Shown piece by piece: positions 1 to 8,147 of a stretch of DNA of 46,765 nt (positions are counted from its first letter, which is position 1; each line of letters opens with the position of its first letter). The DNA is from Tepidiphilus sp. J10. GTDB taxonomy: Bacteria > Pseudomonadota > Gammaproteobacteria > Burkholderiales > Thiobacillaceae. A program made the translations under genes and the position numbers. The notes below the pieces were generated by a model that worked only from the letters and a program-made list of their open reading frames with translations, ran no database searches and was not told the DNA's origin. The stretch lies in the NCBI GenBank assembly GCA_945897955.1, contig CAMDGQ010000033.1, forward strand, positions 1 through 46,765, in the 5' to 3' direction.

Positions 1-832
1 CGTAGTAATTGTGGCCTTCCGGATGCAGCAGGCGGACGGTGTTGTGGGCGCGCTGAATGACGACGCGATCGCCAATCTGCAAATCGGCATGGCGTTGACC
101 ATCGAAGTGAACGCGGCCGTCATCGGCATGGATCAGGTTGATTTCTATCTCGGAGCGGCTGTTCACCGCAATCGGCCGCGCCGAAAGGGTGTGCGGACAG
201 ATCGGCACCATCACTACCGCTTCCAGCGTCGGATGCAGAATCGGCCCGCCGGAAGACAGTGCATACGCGGTTGAACCGGTCGGTGAAGCCACCACCAGAC
301 CGTCGGCGCGCTGGCTGTAGACAAACTGGTTGTCGATGTAGACCTCGAATTCGATCAGCCGCCCGGTGGAACTCTTGCTCACCACAACGTCATTGAACGC
401 ATACGAGGCGATCAGCACATCCTCGTAACGCTCCACGCTGGCCTCCAGCATGATGCGTTCTTCTGCAACATACTGGCCGGAAAGCATCTCCTCCAGGGTC
501 GAAAACATGGTGTCGATCGACACATCGGCGAGAAACCCGAGCCGTCCCTGGTTGATACCGATCAGCGGTACGCGTTGATCGACCAGCGTGCGCGCAATGT
601 TCAGCAGGGTGCCGTCGCCGCCCATGACAATGGCCAGATCGACCACCGCACCGATGTCGTTCAGCGTCGCCACCTCGAAATCACGAATCTCGCAGACATC
701 GGCGGTATGCGCGGTGATCATCACCTGATGCCCGCGACGGCGCAGAAAATCGGCCAGACGCAGCAATGAAGTGGAACATCCCGGGCTGTTGAATTTGCCC
801 ACCAGGGCGATTGTCTTGAAATCAGCATTCAT
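1..832 (-). CDS. nadK: NAD kinase (C-terminus cut by window edge)
   Basis: Makes NADP from NAD with ATP (or polyphosphate) in the cytoplasm. Reading the minus strand from the ATG at 832 gives a frame open to the window edge, about 277 residues, so only the last few residues are missing. The diagnostic GGDGTLLN phosphate-binding motif lies near residue 71, followed by [13 protein letters not shown] and the substrate loop with SPTGSTAY and GGPILHP, the usual NadK order. It is divergent from hrcA with only 38 bases between the starts, an arrangement common in Betaproteobacteria. Family assignment is very secure; the exact stop is not visible. Confidence 0.96.
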   Translation of the reverse strand, partial: MNADFKTIALVGKFNSPGCSTSLLRLADFLRRRGHQVMITAHTADVCEIRDFEVATLNDIGAVVDLAIVMGGDGTLLNIARTLVDQRVPLIGINQGRLGFLADVSIDTMFSTLEEMLSGQYVAEERIMLEASVERYEDVLIASYAFNDVVVSKSSTGRLIEFEVYIDNQFVYSQRADGLVVASPTGSTAYALSSGGPILHPTLEAVVMVPICPHTLSARPIAVNSRSEIEINLIHADDGRVHFDGQRHADLQIGDRVVIQRAHNTVRLLHPEGHNYY

Positions 833-870
833 GGCGCGAAATTATAGCCATCCCGTTATCATCTCCCGCC

Positions 871-1890
871 ATGCTTAATGATCGCGCCCGCATCCTGCTC
901 AAGTTTCTGGTTGAGCGCTACATCGAAGATGGCCAGCCGGTCGGCTCGCGCACATTGTCCAAGCACTCCGGCCTCAACCTGTCGTCCGCGTCGATCCGCA
1001 ACATCATGTCCGACCTGGAGGAAGGCGGTTACATCATCAGCCCGCATACTTCGGCAGGCCGCGTGCCGACGCCGCGCGGCTACCGTTTGTTCGTCGATAC
1101 GCTGCTTACCGTGAAACCTCTGGCGCAAGGCGAAGTGCGCCAGATCGAAGCCACCCTGTCGCCACACGATCCGCAACGTCTGGTCAGCGCCGCTTCGCAT
1201 CTGCTGGCCGAGTTGACCGCCTATGCCGGTGTCGTACTGATACCGAAGCGGCGCAATCAGGGTCTGCGCCAGATCGAATTCCTCAGCCTGTCCGAAAAGC
1301 GGATTCTGCTGATCATGGTCACCGCCGACGGCGAAGTGCAGAACCGGGTGATTGTCACGGATCGCAACTACGACCCGAATCAACTGGTGCGCGCGGCCAA
1401 TTATTACAACCAGCATTTCGCCGGCTATTCGTTCGAACAGGTGCAGCCGCGCCTGGCCAACGAACTGGTCGAGTTGAAGTCCGACATCAGCCGCCTGATG
1501 GAAATGGTGGTGGCCGCAGGTACCGATGCATTCAGCGATGTCGGCAAGGAATATGTCCTGTCTGGCGAACACAACCTGATCAACGCACCTGAACTGACTT
1601 CCAACATGTCGCGTTTACGCGAACTGTTCGGCCTGTTCGAACAGAAAACCGAGTTGATGCAACTGCTTGATGTCGGCCATGCCGCCAATGGCGTGCAGTT
1701 GTTCATCGGCGCCGAATCCGGTGTCGCCAGTCTTGACGAATGCAGCGTCATCGCTGCGCCCTATGAGGCCAATGGCGAAGTGGTCGGCACGCTCGGCGTT
1801 ATCGGTCCGACCAGAATGGCCTACGAGCGGGTCATTCCCATTGTCGATATCACCGCCAGACTTCTGTCCAACGCACTGTCCTATCACTGA
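871..1890 (+). CDS. hrcA: Heat-inducible transcription repressor HrcA
   Basis: Represses groESL/dnaK-type heat-shock genes by binding the CIRCE inverted repeat. The 339-residue length is typical. The N-terminus is a winged helix (residues 1-75; [18 protein letters not shown] is the recognition region, followed by the [12 protein letters not shown] wing). The C-terminal half is the GAF-like HrcA domain ending in [16 protein letters not shown]. The ATG at 871 begins with [10 protein letters not shown] as in homologues. hemH starts 7 bases after its stop, so the two are probably co-transcribed. I saw no CIRCE element in the short nadK-hrcA gap, and its chaperone targets are not in the window. 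Confidence 0.96.
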   Translation: MLNDRARILLKFLVERYIEDGQPVGSRTLSKHSGLNLSSASIRNIMSDLEEGGYIISPHTSAGRVPTPRGYRLFVDTLLTVKPLAQGEVRQIEATLSPHDPQRLVSAASHLLAELTAYAGVVLIPKRRNQGLRQIEFLSLSEKRILLIMVTADGEVQNRVIVTDRNYDPNQLVRAANYYNQHFAGYSFEQVQPRLANELVELKSDISRLMEMVVAAGTDAFSDVGKEYVLSGEHNLINAPELTSNMSRLRELFGLFEQKTELMQLLDVGHAANGVQLFIGAESGVASLDECSVIAAPYEANGEVVGTLGVIGPTRMAYERVIPIVDITARLLSNALSYH

Positions 1891-1897
1891 GCTTTTC

Positions 1898-3004
1898 ATG
1901 CCCTTCTACCAGCCCGAACCTCCCTACAGCCACGGTCAGGCAGCCCAAGTCGGCATCCTGCTGATCAATCTGGGGACGCCGGAAGCACCCACTGCGCGCG
2001 CCTTGCGCCCCTATCTGAAACAGTTTCTGTGGGACCGCCGTGTCGTCGAAATTCCACGCCCGATCTGGTGGTTGATCCTGAACGGCATCATCCTGAACAC
2101 GCGCCCAGGGAAATCTGCCGAAAAATACGCCTCGATCTGGCGGCCCGAGGGTTCTCCGCTGAAGCATTTCACCGCCCGCCAGGCCGAACTGCTGCGGGCT
2201 GAACTGGCCCGGCGCAGCCCGCAACCGGTCATGGTGGAGTACGCCATGCGCTATGGCCAACCTTCTGTCGAAACAAGAATTCAGGCCATGAAAGCGCAAG
2301 GCGTCGATCGCATTCTGGTGCTGCCTCTGTATCCGCAATACGCCGCCAGCAGCACCGGCTCAGCGCTTGATGCGGTCTGGCAAAGTCTGCTGCATCAGCG
2401 CAATCCGCCGGAGGTACGCGCGCTGAAACATTTCCATGCCGATGCCGGTTACATCAACGCACTCAAGCAAAGCGTACAAACCTTCTGGGCCGAACATGGC
2501 CAGCCCGATGTGCTGGTGATGAGCTTTCATGGTATTCCGCGCCGCTCGCTCGACCTGGGCGACCCTTACCATTGCGAGTGTCTGCGCAGCGGTCGTCTGC
2601 TGGCTGAAGCGCTGAATCTGGCGCCGGAGCAGTACCGGATCAGTTTCCAGTCGCGCTTCGGCCGCGCCGAATGGCTCAAACCCTACACCACCGCCACGCT
2701 GGAAGAACTCGGTCACAAGAAAACCCGTCGTGTCGATGTCATCTGTCCAGGCTTCATTGCCGACTGCCTTGAGACGCTGGAAGAAATCGCGCTCGAAGGC
2801 AAAACCGATTTCCTCAAGGCGGGGGGGGGAGAGTACCGCTACATCCCGGCGCTGAACGATCGCCCCACCTGGATCAGCGCGCTCGCCGATCTTGCCGTTA
2901 AACAAATGTCGGGTTGGCTACCCGAGACATGGGATGCCGAAACGGACGAACAGGCCAGGGCGCAACAACGTCAACATGCGATGGCGCTAGGCGCAAAGAA
3001 CTAG
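1898..3004 (+). CDS. hemH: Ferrochelatase
   Basis: Inserts ferrous iron into protoporphyrin IX, the last step of protohaem synthesis. 368 residues, normal for the family. I chose the ATG at 1898 because it gives the usual short lead into [15 protein letters not shown]; the frame is open further upstream but that part only overlaps hrcA. Conserved blocks: SGxxP region replaced by the [11 protein letters not shown] block, MRYGQPS, the catalytic-histidine segment [16 protein letters not shown], and [15 protein letters not shown], then [15 protein letters not shown] with the acidic metal-channel residues. A run of nine G (2821-2829) lies inside the 3' part and encodes AGGGE. It follows hrcA by 7 bases. 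Confidence 0.96.
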   Translation: MPFYQPEPPYSHGQAAQVGILLINLGTPEAPTARALRPYLKQFLWDRRVVEIPRPIWWLILNGIILNTRPGKSAEKYASIWRPEGSPLKHFTARQAELLRAELARRSPQPVMVEYAMRYGQPSVETRIQAMKAQGVDRILVLPLYPQYAASSTGSALDAVWQSLLHQRNPPEVRALKHFHADAGYINALKQSVQTFWAEHGQPDVLVMSFHGIPRRSLDLGDPYHCECLRSGRLLAEALNLAPEQYRISFQSRFGRAEWLKPYTTATLEELGHKKTRRVDVICPGFIADCLETLEEIALEGKTDFLKAGGGEYRYIPALNDRPTWISALADLAVKQMSGWLPETWDAETDEQARAQQRQHAMALGAKN

Positions 3005-3085
3005 CCCGGATGTTTCATAAACTTGTGACTGCATCGAGAAGCGCTTTTCGCGTCGTATGCAGGGCTGGAACCTCGGTCAAGGGCG
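3002..3085. repeat. Possible decayed insertion-sequence end
   Basis: From the hemH stop codon onward the sequence begins tagcccggatgtttcataaa, which resembles the outer end seen next to several proteobacterial insertion sequences. It continues into non-coding sequence with no transposase frame. Only this end-like motif supports the call; no partner inverted end or target duplication was found. Resemblance is from memory, not from a search. Confidence 0.25.
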
Positions 3086-3375
3086 GGCTTTGGCGAGCAT
3101 GAGTAATCCCGCACCCGACACCAAAAGCGGATTGAATTCGGCAGGGTGCATGCAAGTAAGCACTAGGTAAAAAATACCAGCCCGGAAATGCCGAAATACC
3201 CGCCAAGGCCCGCCAATATTAGAGTTCGCTTGTTGACGCGGGTAAAAGCGACATGACAGCATCCAGCCCTGCTTTGATCCTGGTCAATTCTGTCAAGACC
3301 GCTTGTACGCTCCAGGGTTTTAGCTCCGTTCGAAGGACGGTTAACCGTCTTTTTTGTCCCAACCTGGAGGAAGAC
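3005..3375. other. Gene-free stretch between hemH and fccA
   Basis: 371 bases without a convincing gene. Contents: a possible IS-end remnant at the left, an AT-richer middle with no credible reading frame, and a hairpin followed by a T-tract at 3336-3355 just upstream of fccA. No convincing -35/-10 pair for fccA could be picked out by eye. The short minus-strand open frames here lack ribosome sites and protein-like composition. Confidence 0.6.
3336..3355 (+). promoter_or_regulatory. Hairpin plus T-tract in fccA leader (attenuator-like)
   Basis: GACGG-TTAA-CCGTC forms a perfect 14-base palindrome (5-bp stem, TTAA loop) immediately followed by six T. It ends about 20 bases before the fccA ATG. 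It could be a weak intrinsic terminator or attenuator controlling fccAB, the end of an upstream transcript, or an operator. The stem is short, so function is uncertain. Confidence 0.4.
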
Positions 3376-3675
3376 ATGAAGAAATCCCTCGCAATTACCC
3401 TGCTCCTGGCGGGTACTCTGGGCGCGGTATCCGCTCAAGCAATCGACACCAAGGCTCGTTTCATGGCCGCAAACTGCGCCTACTGCCACGGCCCTGAAGG
3501 CAAGAGCCGCGGCGCCATTCCCAGCCTGGCCGGTCTTGAGCAGAAATATTTCGTCGAGCAGATGAAAGCTTTCCGTGATGGCTCGCGCCCGGCTACTGTC
3601 ATGCAAAAACACGCCATGGGTTACACCGACGCCGAGTTCGAGCAGTTGGGTGCCTGGTTCTCTGCCATCAAGTAA
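3376..3675 (+). CDS. fccA: Monohaem cytochrome c subunit of flavocytochrome c sulfide dehydrogenase
   Basis: Takes electrons from the flavoprotein FccB during periplasmic sulfide oxidation. 99 residues: a Sec signal peptide ends near AQA-ID (about residue 22), then a single haem motif CAYCH near residues 34-38, and a C-terminal methionine region (KHAMGYTDAEFEQLGAWF) of the class I cytochrome type that can supply the distal haem ligand. GGAGG at 3366-3370 fixes the ATG at 3376. fccB follows 20 bases downstream. The classic Allochromatium subunit is larger and dihaem; this is the short monohaem form. Its role is inferred mainly from the partner gene. Confidence 0.88.
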   Translation: MKKSLAITLLLAGTLGAVSAQAIDTKARFMAANCAYCHGPEGKSRGAIPSLAGLEQKYFVEQMKAFRDGSRPATVMQKHAMGYTDAEFEQLGAWFSAIK

Positions 3676-3695
3676 ACAAATACTGGAGATACATC

Positions 3696-5024
3696 ATGGC
3701 ATTTGATCGCCGCGAATTTCTGAAGATTTCCGCCGGTGTTACCGGCGCAGCATCGCTGGGCGCCCTTTCAGGCTGCGCCTCCGGCCCCGCCACGGGTGGC
3801 GCTCCCTACAAAGTTGTTGTCGTGGGAGCCGGTTTTGGTGGCGCCACCTTCGCCCGCTACCTGAAGATGTGGGAACCGAAGATCGAAATCACCATCATCG
3901 AGCCGAACGCGAATTTCGTTTCCTGCCCGACCTCCAACGAAGTTTTGGCTGGTCTAAACAAGCTGGAAGACATTACCTTCACTTATGACCACCTGAAGAA
4001 GTCGGTTGATAACTGGGTGCAGGACACCGTCACCAGCATCGACACAGTTGGCCGCAATGTAAAAACCGCGGGCGGCAAGAGCATCGCCTATGACCGGCTG
4101 GTCCTTGCCGGCGGCATTGAGCTGATGTTCGACAAGGTCGAGGGGTATAACGCCGAAGCCCAGCAGACCATCATGCATGCCTGGAAAGCAGGTCCGCAGA
4201 CCGCCACATTGCGCAAGCAACTGGAAGCCATGCCCGACGGCGGCGTCTTCGTCATGTCGGTACCGATGGCGCCCTACCGCTGCCCGCCCGGCCCTTACGA
4301 GCGCGCTTGCCAGGTCGCCACTTACCTCAAGCAGGCCAAGCCCAAGTCCAAGATCATCATTCTTGACGGCAATCCGGACATCGCTTCCAAGAAGCCGCTG
4401 TTCCTGGCAGCCTGGACCAAGCATTACGGCTACGGCACCGACAACAGCATGATCGAATACCGTCCCAACAACATGCCGCGCTCGGTTGACCCGGTCAAGA
4501 TGATGGTCGGTACCGAATTTGACGATGTGAAGGGCGATGTGATCAACGTGGTGCCGCCGATGCGCGCTGCGACGATCTGCGAAATGGCAGGCGTCCGCAA
4601 CGACTCATCCAACACATGGTGTCCGATCGATTACCGCACCTTTGAATCCCTGACAGTGAAGAACGTCCATATCCTGGGTGATTCGACGCTGACCAACTTC
4701 CCGAAATCGGGCTCGGTAGCCAACAACACCGGCAAGATGTGTGCCGCCGCGATCGTGGAAATGTTCAATGGTCGCGAGCCCGACTCCGCACCGGTAGTGA
4801 CCAATACCTGTTACTCGGCCGTCTCCGAAACCACAGCGATTCACGTCGCCACGGTATTCCGCTATGCGGCCGCGAAGACGGGTCCGGATGGCAAGGTCAC
4901 ACCGGCCTCGATGGTTGCCCAGAAGGGGGGCGGCATTTCCAAGGAAGAAAGCGAACTCGAATTCGCTTATATGGAATCGTGGGCCAAGAACGTTTGGGCC
5001 GACACACTTGGTCTGCCCGGCTGA
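3696..5024 (+). CDS. fccB: Flavocytochrome c sulfide dehydrogenase, flavoprotein subunit
   Basis: Oxidises sulfide to sulfur or polysulfide in the periplasm and passes electrons to the cytochrome subunit. 442 residues. The N-terminus carries a twin-arginine signal (DRREFLKI, RR at 5-6), so it is exported folded. The FAD-binding fold starts at VVVGAGFGGATFARYL. Cys77 in SCPTSNEVLAG sits where the covalent FAD-cysteine lies in Allochromatium. Cys196 (YRCPPGPYE) and Cys372 (NTCYSAV) have the same spacing from it as the redox disulfide pair. All key cysteines are therefore present. Ends 15 bases before a strong terminator. Confidence 0.93.
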   Translation: MAFDRREFLKISAGVTGAASLGALSGCASGPATGGAPYKVVVVGAGFGGATFARYLKMWEPKIEITIIEPNANFVSCPTSNEVLAGLNKLEDITFTYDHLKKSVDNWVQDTVTSIDTVGRNVKTAGGKSIAYDRLVLAGGIELMFDKVEGYNAEAQQTIMHAWKAGPQTATLRKQLEAMPDGGVFVMSVPMAPYRCPPGPYERACQVATYLKQAKPKSKIIILDGNPDIASKKPLFLAAWTKHYGYGTDNSMIEYRPNNMPRSVDPVKMMVGTEFDDVKGDVINVVPPMRAATICEMAGVRNDSSNTWCPIDYRTFESLTVKNVHILGDSTLTNFPKSGSVANNTGKMCAAAIVEMFNGREPDSAPVVTNTCYSAVSETTAIHVATVFRYAAAKTGPDGKVTPASMVAQKGGGISKEESELEFAYMESWAKNVWADTLGLPG

Positions 5025-5039
5025 TATCGAGCCGACCAG

Positions 5040-5070
5040 AAAAAAGGAGGGGGTGACCCCTCCTTTTTTT
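5040..5070. terminator. Bidirectional intrinsic terminator
   Basis: A perfect 13-bp stem (AAAAAAGGAGGGG paired with CCCCTCCTTTTTT, loop GTGA) flanked by A and T runs. It lies between convergent fccB and the metallo-hydrolase gene and should work in both directions. Confidence 0.92.
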
Positions 5071-5092
5071 ACGCCCGTCGCTTTCGCAACAA

Positions 5093-5878
5093 TCAGATAT
5101 GCAGGATCTGTCCTTCCATCAGCGCATTTGCCAACTTGCCATTCGCCGCCAGTTCGCCACCCAGCTCGGTCATGATGGACGCCTCGGCGCCAGGTTTGAG
5201 GTGAGTGATCCACACCTCGGGACCGGCTTTCAGGCCGGCCAGATCGGCTGCCAACTCGGCCGTATGGTAGTGCCGTGAAGCATGCGCGAGTTCACGTTGT
5301 TCGTTGGCGAAGGAACACTCCACCACCAGATGCAGCAGATCAGGAATCAATCCGGCCAACGCCCAGAGGGCTGGATGGCTGTTGGTATCGCCGGAAAACA
5401 GCAGACTGCCTTCCGTCCCACGCAAATGGAAGCCGCATGCCGGCACGACGTGATGGGCGGGAATGGGCGTGATTTCCCTGATTGCACCCGTTGAATCGGG
5501 CAGATGGCGGGTCTGCCCAAGCGCGATCGGTGCATAGCGCATGAAAGGTTCTTCCTGCGAGGGAATACGCGAAAAGTCGGGCCAGATTCGCCAATTGAAC
5601 AGATGATCCTTGAGGATTTCGAGGACTTCAGGCATCGCATGCACAATCAATGGCCCTTCGCGCTCGCCGGCAACGCTGTCCAGCAGCAAGGGCAGGCTCA
5701 GGATGTGATCAAGATGGCTGTGGGTAATGAAAACATGGTCGATCCGTGCCAGAGCTGCACGCGTCAGCCGAGATACGCCACTGCCGGCATCCAGCAGGAT
5801 GTCATCGTCGATCAGGAATGATGTCGTATGGCGGCCATCACCGATGCCGCCGGAACAACCTAGAACTTGAACTTGCAT
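5093..5878 (-). CDS. Metallo-beta-lactamase-fold hydrolase, class II cyclic-nucleotide phosphodiesterase-like
   Basis: 261 residues. The zinc motif HSHLDH (residues 53-58) followed by ILSL resembles the signature of class II cyclic-nucleotide phosphodiesterases (yeast PDE1, Vibrio CpdP). Later elements also fit the fold: FSGDTNS, VVECSF, HYHTAELA and WITHLKPG. No signal peptide is obvious, so it is probably cytoplasmic. It is the last gene of a long minus-strand run and starts 15 bases after the stop of the CHASE2 cyclase gene. A cAMP or cGMP phosphodiesterase closing the loop with that cyclase is the attractive reading. An RNase Z-like or other MBL hydrolase cannot be excluded. Confidence 0.75.
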   Translation of the reverse strand: MQVQVLGCSGGIGDGRHTTSFLIDDDILLDAGSGVSRLTRAALARIDHVFITHSHLDHILSLPLLLDSVAGEREGPLIVHAMPEVLEILKDHLFNWRIWPDFSRIPSQEEPFMRYAPIALGQTRHLPDSTGAIREITPIPAHHVVPACGFHLRGTEGSLLFSGDTNSHPALWALAGLIPDLLHLVVECSFANEQRELAHASRHYHTAELAADLAGLKAGPEVWITHLKPGAEASIMTELGGELAANGKLANALMEGQILHI

Positions 5879-5893
5879 GCGTCGGGCGGTGGA

Positions 5894-8110
5894 TTACTTT
5901 GTTGTAAAAGTGAATACGCCATCCCAGTCTGCCGGCGGCGGGCTCTCACGGAAATGCGCGATGCGATCGAGATAAACCTCGTACAACTTGCTCGGATGGC
6001 GCTTGTTCGCTTTACGCAGGATGTCTTCGGCAACATCGAAGTCATACAACAGGAAAGCCGCGCAGGCCTGTTCGAAATCCTGTTTGCGCTTGATCGCGGC
6101 AATATCGACCTGATCCTTCATACCCAGCGGCTCATAGATCGTCACCGGATGTGCCTTGCCCTTGACGCGTACGACATCAACCTTCATGAACTCGATATCC
6201 GGGCAATGCGCAACCGCTTCTTCGCCGACCAGAATGCCCAGACCATATTGCTTGGTCAGTCCTTCCAGACGTGAAGCCAGATTCACCGCATCTGCCATCA
6301 CGGTGTAAGCCATGCGGAACTCGGAGCCCATGTTGCCGACATTCATCTTGCCCGAATTGACGCCAATGCCGATCTTGATTTCCGGCCAGCCCTTCTGCTT
6401 CATCAACGGGTTGAGCTCATCCAGATCACGTTGCATCTGCATCGCGGCCTGAATCGCGTCGCTGGCATGATTGGTGTCAATCAACGGCGCTCCCCAGAAG
6501 GCCATGATCGCATCGCCGATATATTTGTCGATGGTGCCCCGGCGTTGCTGCACGATGCGGGTCATCGACGAAAGGTAGAAGTTGAGCATCTCGGCCAGCG
6601 ATGAGGCCGACAAGCCCTCGGAAATGCTGGTGAAATCGCGAATATCCGAGAACAGCACGCTCATGTCTCGCGACTCGCCCTTCAGGTTGTAGCGGTCCGG
6701 GTCGCGGCTCATTTCCTCGACCAGTTCCTTCGGCACATACTGGCCGAACAATTTGGTGATCTGGCCCTTGGCGCGCGTCTCGACAAAGAAACCATACGAC
6801 ATGTTGACCACGAACATCCCCAGCACGGTGATCAGCGGCGCGCCGAGCGGAAAATCCATATTCAGCGCATTCCACGCCCAGACATCGAGCGCGATCACCA
6901 GAATCAGGAAAGCGAGTGTGGAGGTTGCAGCGATCAGGGGCGTGGTCATTGGTAACAGGATGCCAATCAGCAAACCGAGCACGACCACGCTGGCCACGGT
7001 CAGCATGGTGACCTGGCGAGGTTTCCATTTCAGGTTCTGATCGAGAATCCCGGAAAGCAGAGAAGCGTGAATCTCGACCCCCGGGAATACCTCGCTGACG
7101 GGGGTAACGCGGATATCGGCCAGTCCCGGCGCAGTGGTGCCGACCAGAACGATGCGTCCTTCAAGCTGGCTGACCGGAGCTTGTCCGCTGATCACGTCGG
7201 TCGCGGAGACGAACTGGTATGCGCCTTGACTGCGGTAGGGGACCAGCACGCCACCATCCGGGTCGAACGGCACTTTGAGGCCGTCTATATCGAGCGAGTG
7301 CGGCAGGTAACGATGCAGACCATCGCCGCCGGGATTGGCCAGTTTGATGTCCTTCGCCCCCATCGCCGCCTGAGTCAGCATGATGGGCAGCGAAGCGTAG
7401 TAGCCGTTCTGATAATTGATCATCACCGGCATGCGTCGGATCACGCCGTCGTTGTCCGGCAACGAGTTGTAAAAGCCGGCCGAAGCTGCCTTCTCCAGCA
7501 ATCTAGGCAAGGAACCGCCATAACCCTGGGCATGCATGAAGCCGCCGCCGAGTCCGCCGAGTTGATCCTGCGTAAACAACGGCTTCGGCAGCGTGGCGAT
7601 ACGCTCTGCGCCCTGATTCACGTTGAAGTAATAGCCCAGAACGGACATGCCCTTGGCGAGCGATTCGGCCATCAACCCATCGTAATCAAGGCTTGGCCGC
7701 AACTGTTCGATCAGACCAAGAAAATTCGGCTGATCCTTCAATTCGTTGGCGGCGAGTCTTTCCAGCACCGGCAAGCCTGAACTGGCGTCAGGTTCGGAAA
7801 ACACGATGTCGAAACCGACTGCGGCGGCGCCGTATTGCTCGAACAGATTGCTCTGCATGCGCGCCAATTTTTCGCGCGGCCAGGGCCAGCGGCCTTCGGC
7901 CTGGAGGCTCTTGTCATCGATATCCACAATCACGATGCGATCGTCGATGCCATGCGCCTTGGTCGTCTGGACCTTGAGGTCATACATCGTGTTGTCCAGG
8001 ATATCGACGAAACCCAGATGCAGCACGCCAGTCAGGTGCAAGGTCAACAAAATGACCAGCAGCGCACTGAGGGTGAATTGACCGATGAATCGACGACTAC
8101 GCAAGGTCAT
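5894..8110 (-). CDS. CHASE2-domain class III adenylate/guanylate cyclase
   Basis: Membrane receptor that probably makes cAMP. 738 residues from the ATG at 8110, chosen because GGAG lies about 10 bases upstream and the longer frame would run into the preceding gene. Order: a membrane helix (about 8-30), a periplasmic CHASE2 sensor (about 30-360), three helices (about 367-440), then the cyclase domain. Metal aspartates are in FSDIRDF (D489) and KYIGD (D533). K529 and D607 (MADAVNLASRLE) favour ATP, and N610/R614 are the transition-state pair. All catalytic residues are present. It follows the HD-GYP gene by 37 bases. Substrate (ATP rather than GTP) is inferred from motifs only. Confidence 0.92.
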   Translation of the reverse strand: MTLRSRRFIGQFTLSALLVILLTLHLTGVLHLGFVDILDNTMYDLKVQTTKAHGIDDRIVIVDIDDKSLQAEGRWPWPREKLARMQSNLFEQYGAAAVGFDIVFSEPDASSGLPVLERLAANELKDQPNFLGLIEQLRPSLDYDGLMAESLAKGMSVLGYYFNVNQGAERIATLPKPLFTQDQLGGLGGGFMHAQGYGGSLPRLLEKAASAGFYNSLPDNDGVIRRMPVMINYQNGYYASLPIMLTQAAMGAKDIKLANPGGDGLHRYLPHSLDIDGLKVPFDPDGGVLVPYRSQGAYQFVSATDVISGQAPVSQLEGRIVLVGTTAPGLADIRVTPVSEVFPGVEIHASLLSGILDQNLKWKPRQVTMLTVASVVVLGLLIGILLPMTTPLIAATSTLAFLILVIALDVWAWNALNMDFPLGAPLITVLGMFVVNMSYGFFVETRAKGQITKLFGQYVPKELVEEMSRDPDRYNLKGESRDMSVLFSDIRDFTSISEGLSASSLAEMLNFYLSSMTRIVQQRRGTIDKYIGDAIMAFWGAPLIDTNHASDAIQAAMQMQRDLDELNPLMKQKGWPEIKIGIGVNSGKMNVGNMGSEFRMAYTVMADAVNLASRLEGLTKQYGLGILVGEEAVAHCPDIEFMKVDVVRVKGKAHPVTIYEPLGMKDQVDIAAIKRKQDFEQACAAFLLYDFDVAEDILRKANKRHPSKLYEVYLDRIAHFRESPPPADWDGVFTFTTK

Positions 8111-8147
8111 GGCTGTTGCTGCTCCTGGTTTAAAACATTGATATCGG

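Noticed and set aside
833-870. Search for a CIRCE element upstream of hrcA
   Set aside because: The gap is only 38 bases and contains no TTAGCACTC-N9-GAGTGCTAA arrangement.
3077-3262. Minus-strand frame ending LLVSGAGLLMLAKARP, resembling a PEP-CTERM-like hydrophobic tail
   Set aside because: No PEP motif, no upstream domain and no ribosome site; likely chance hydrophobic stretch.
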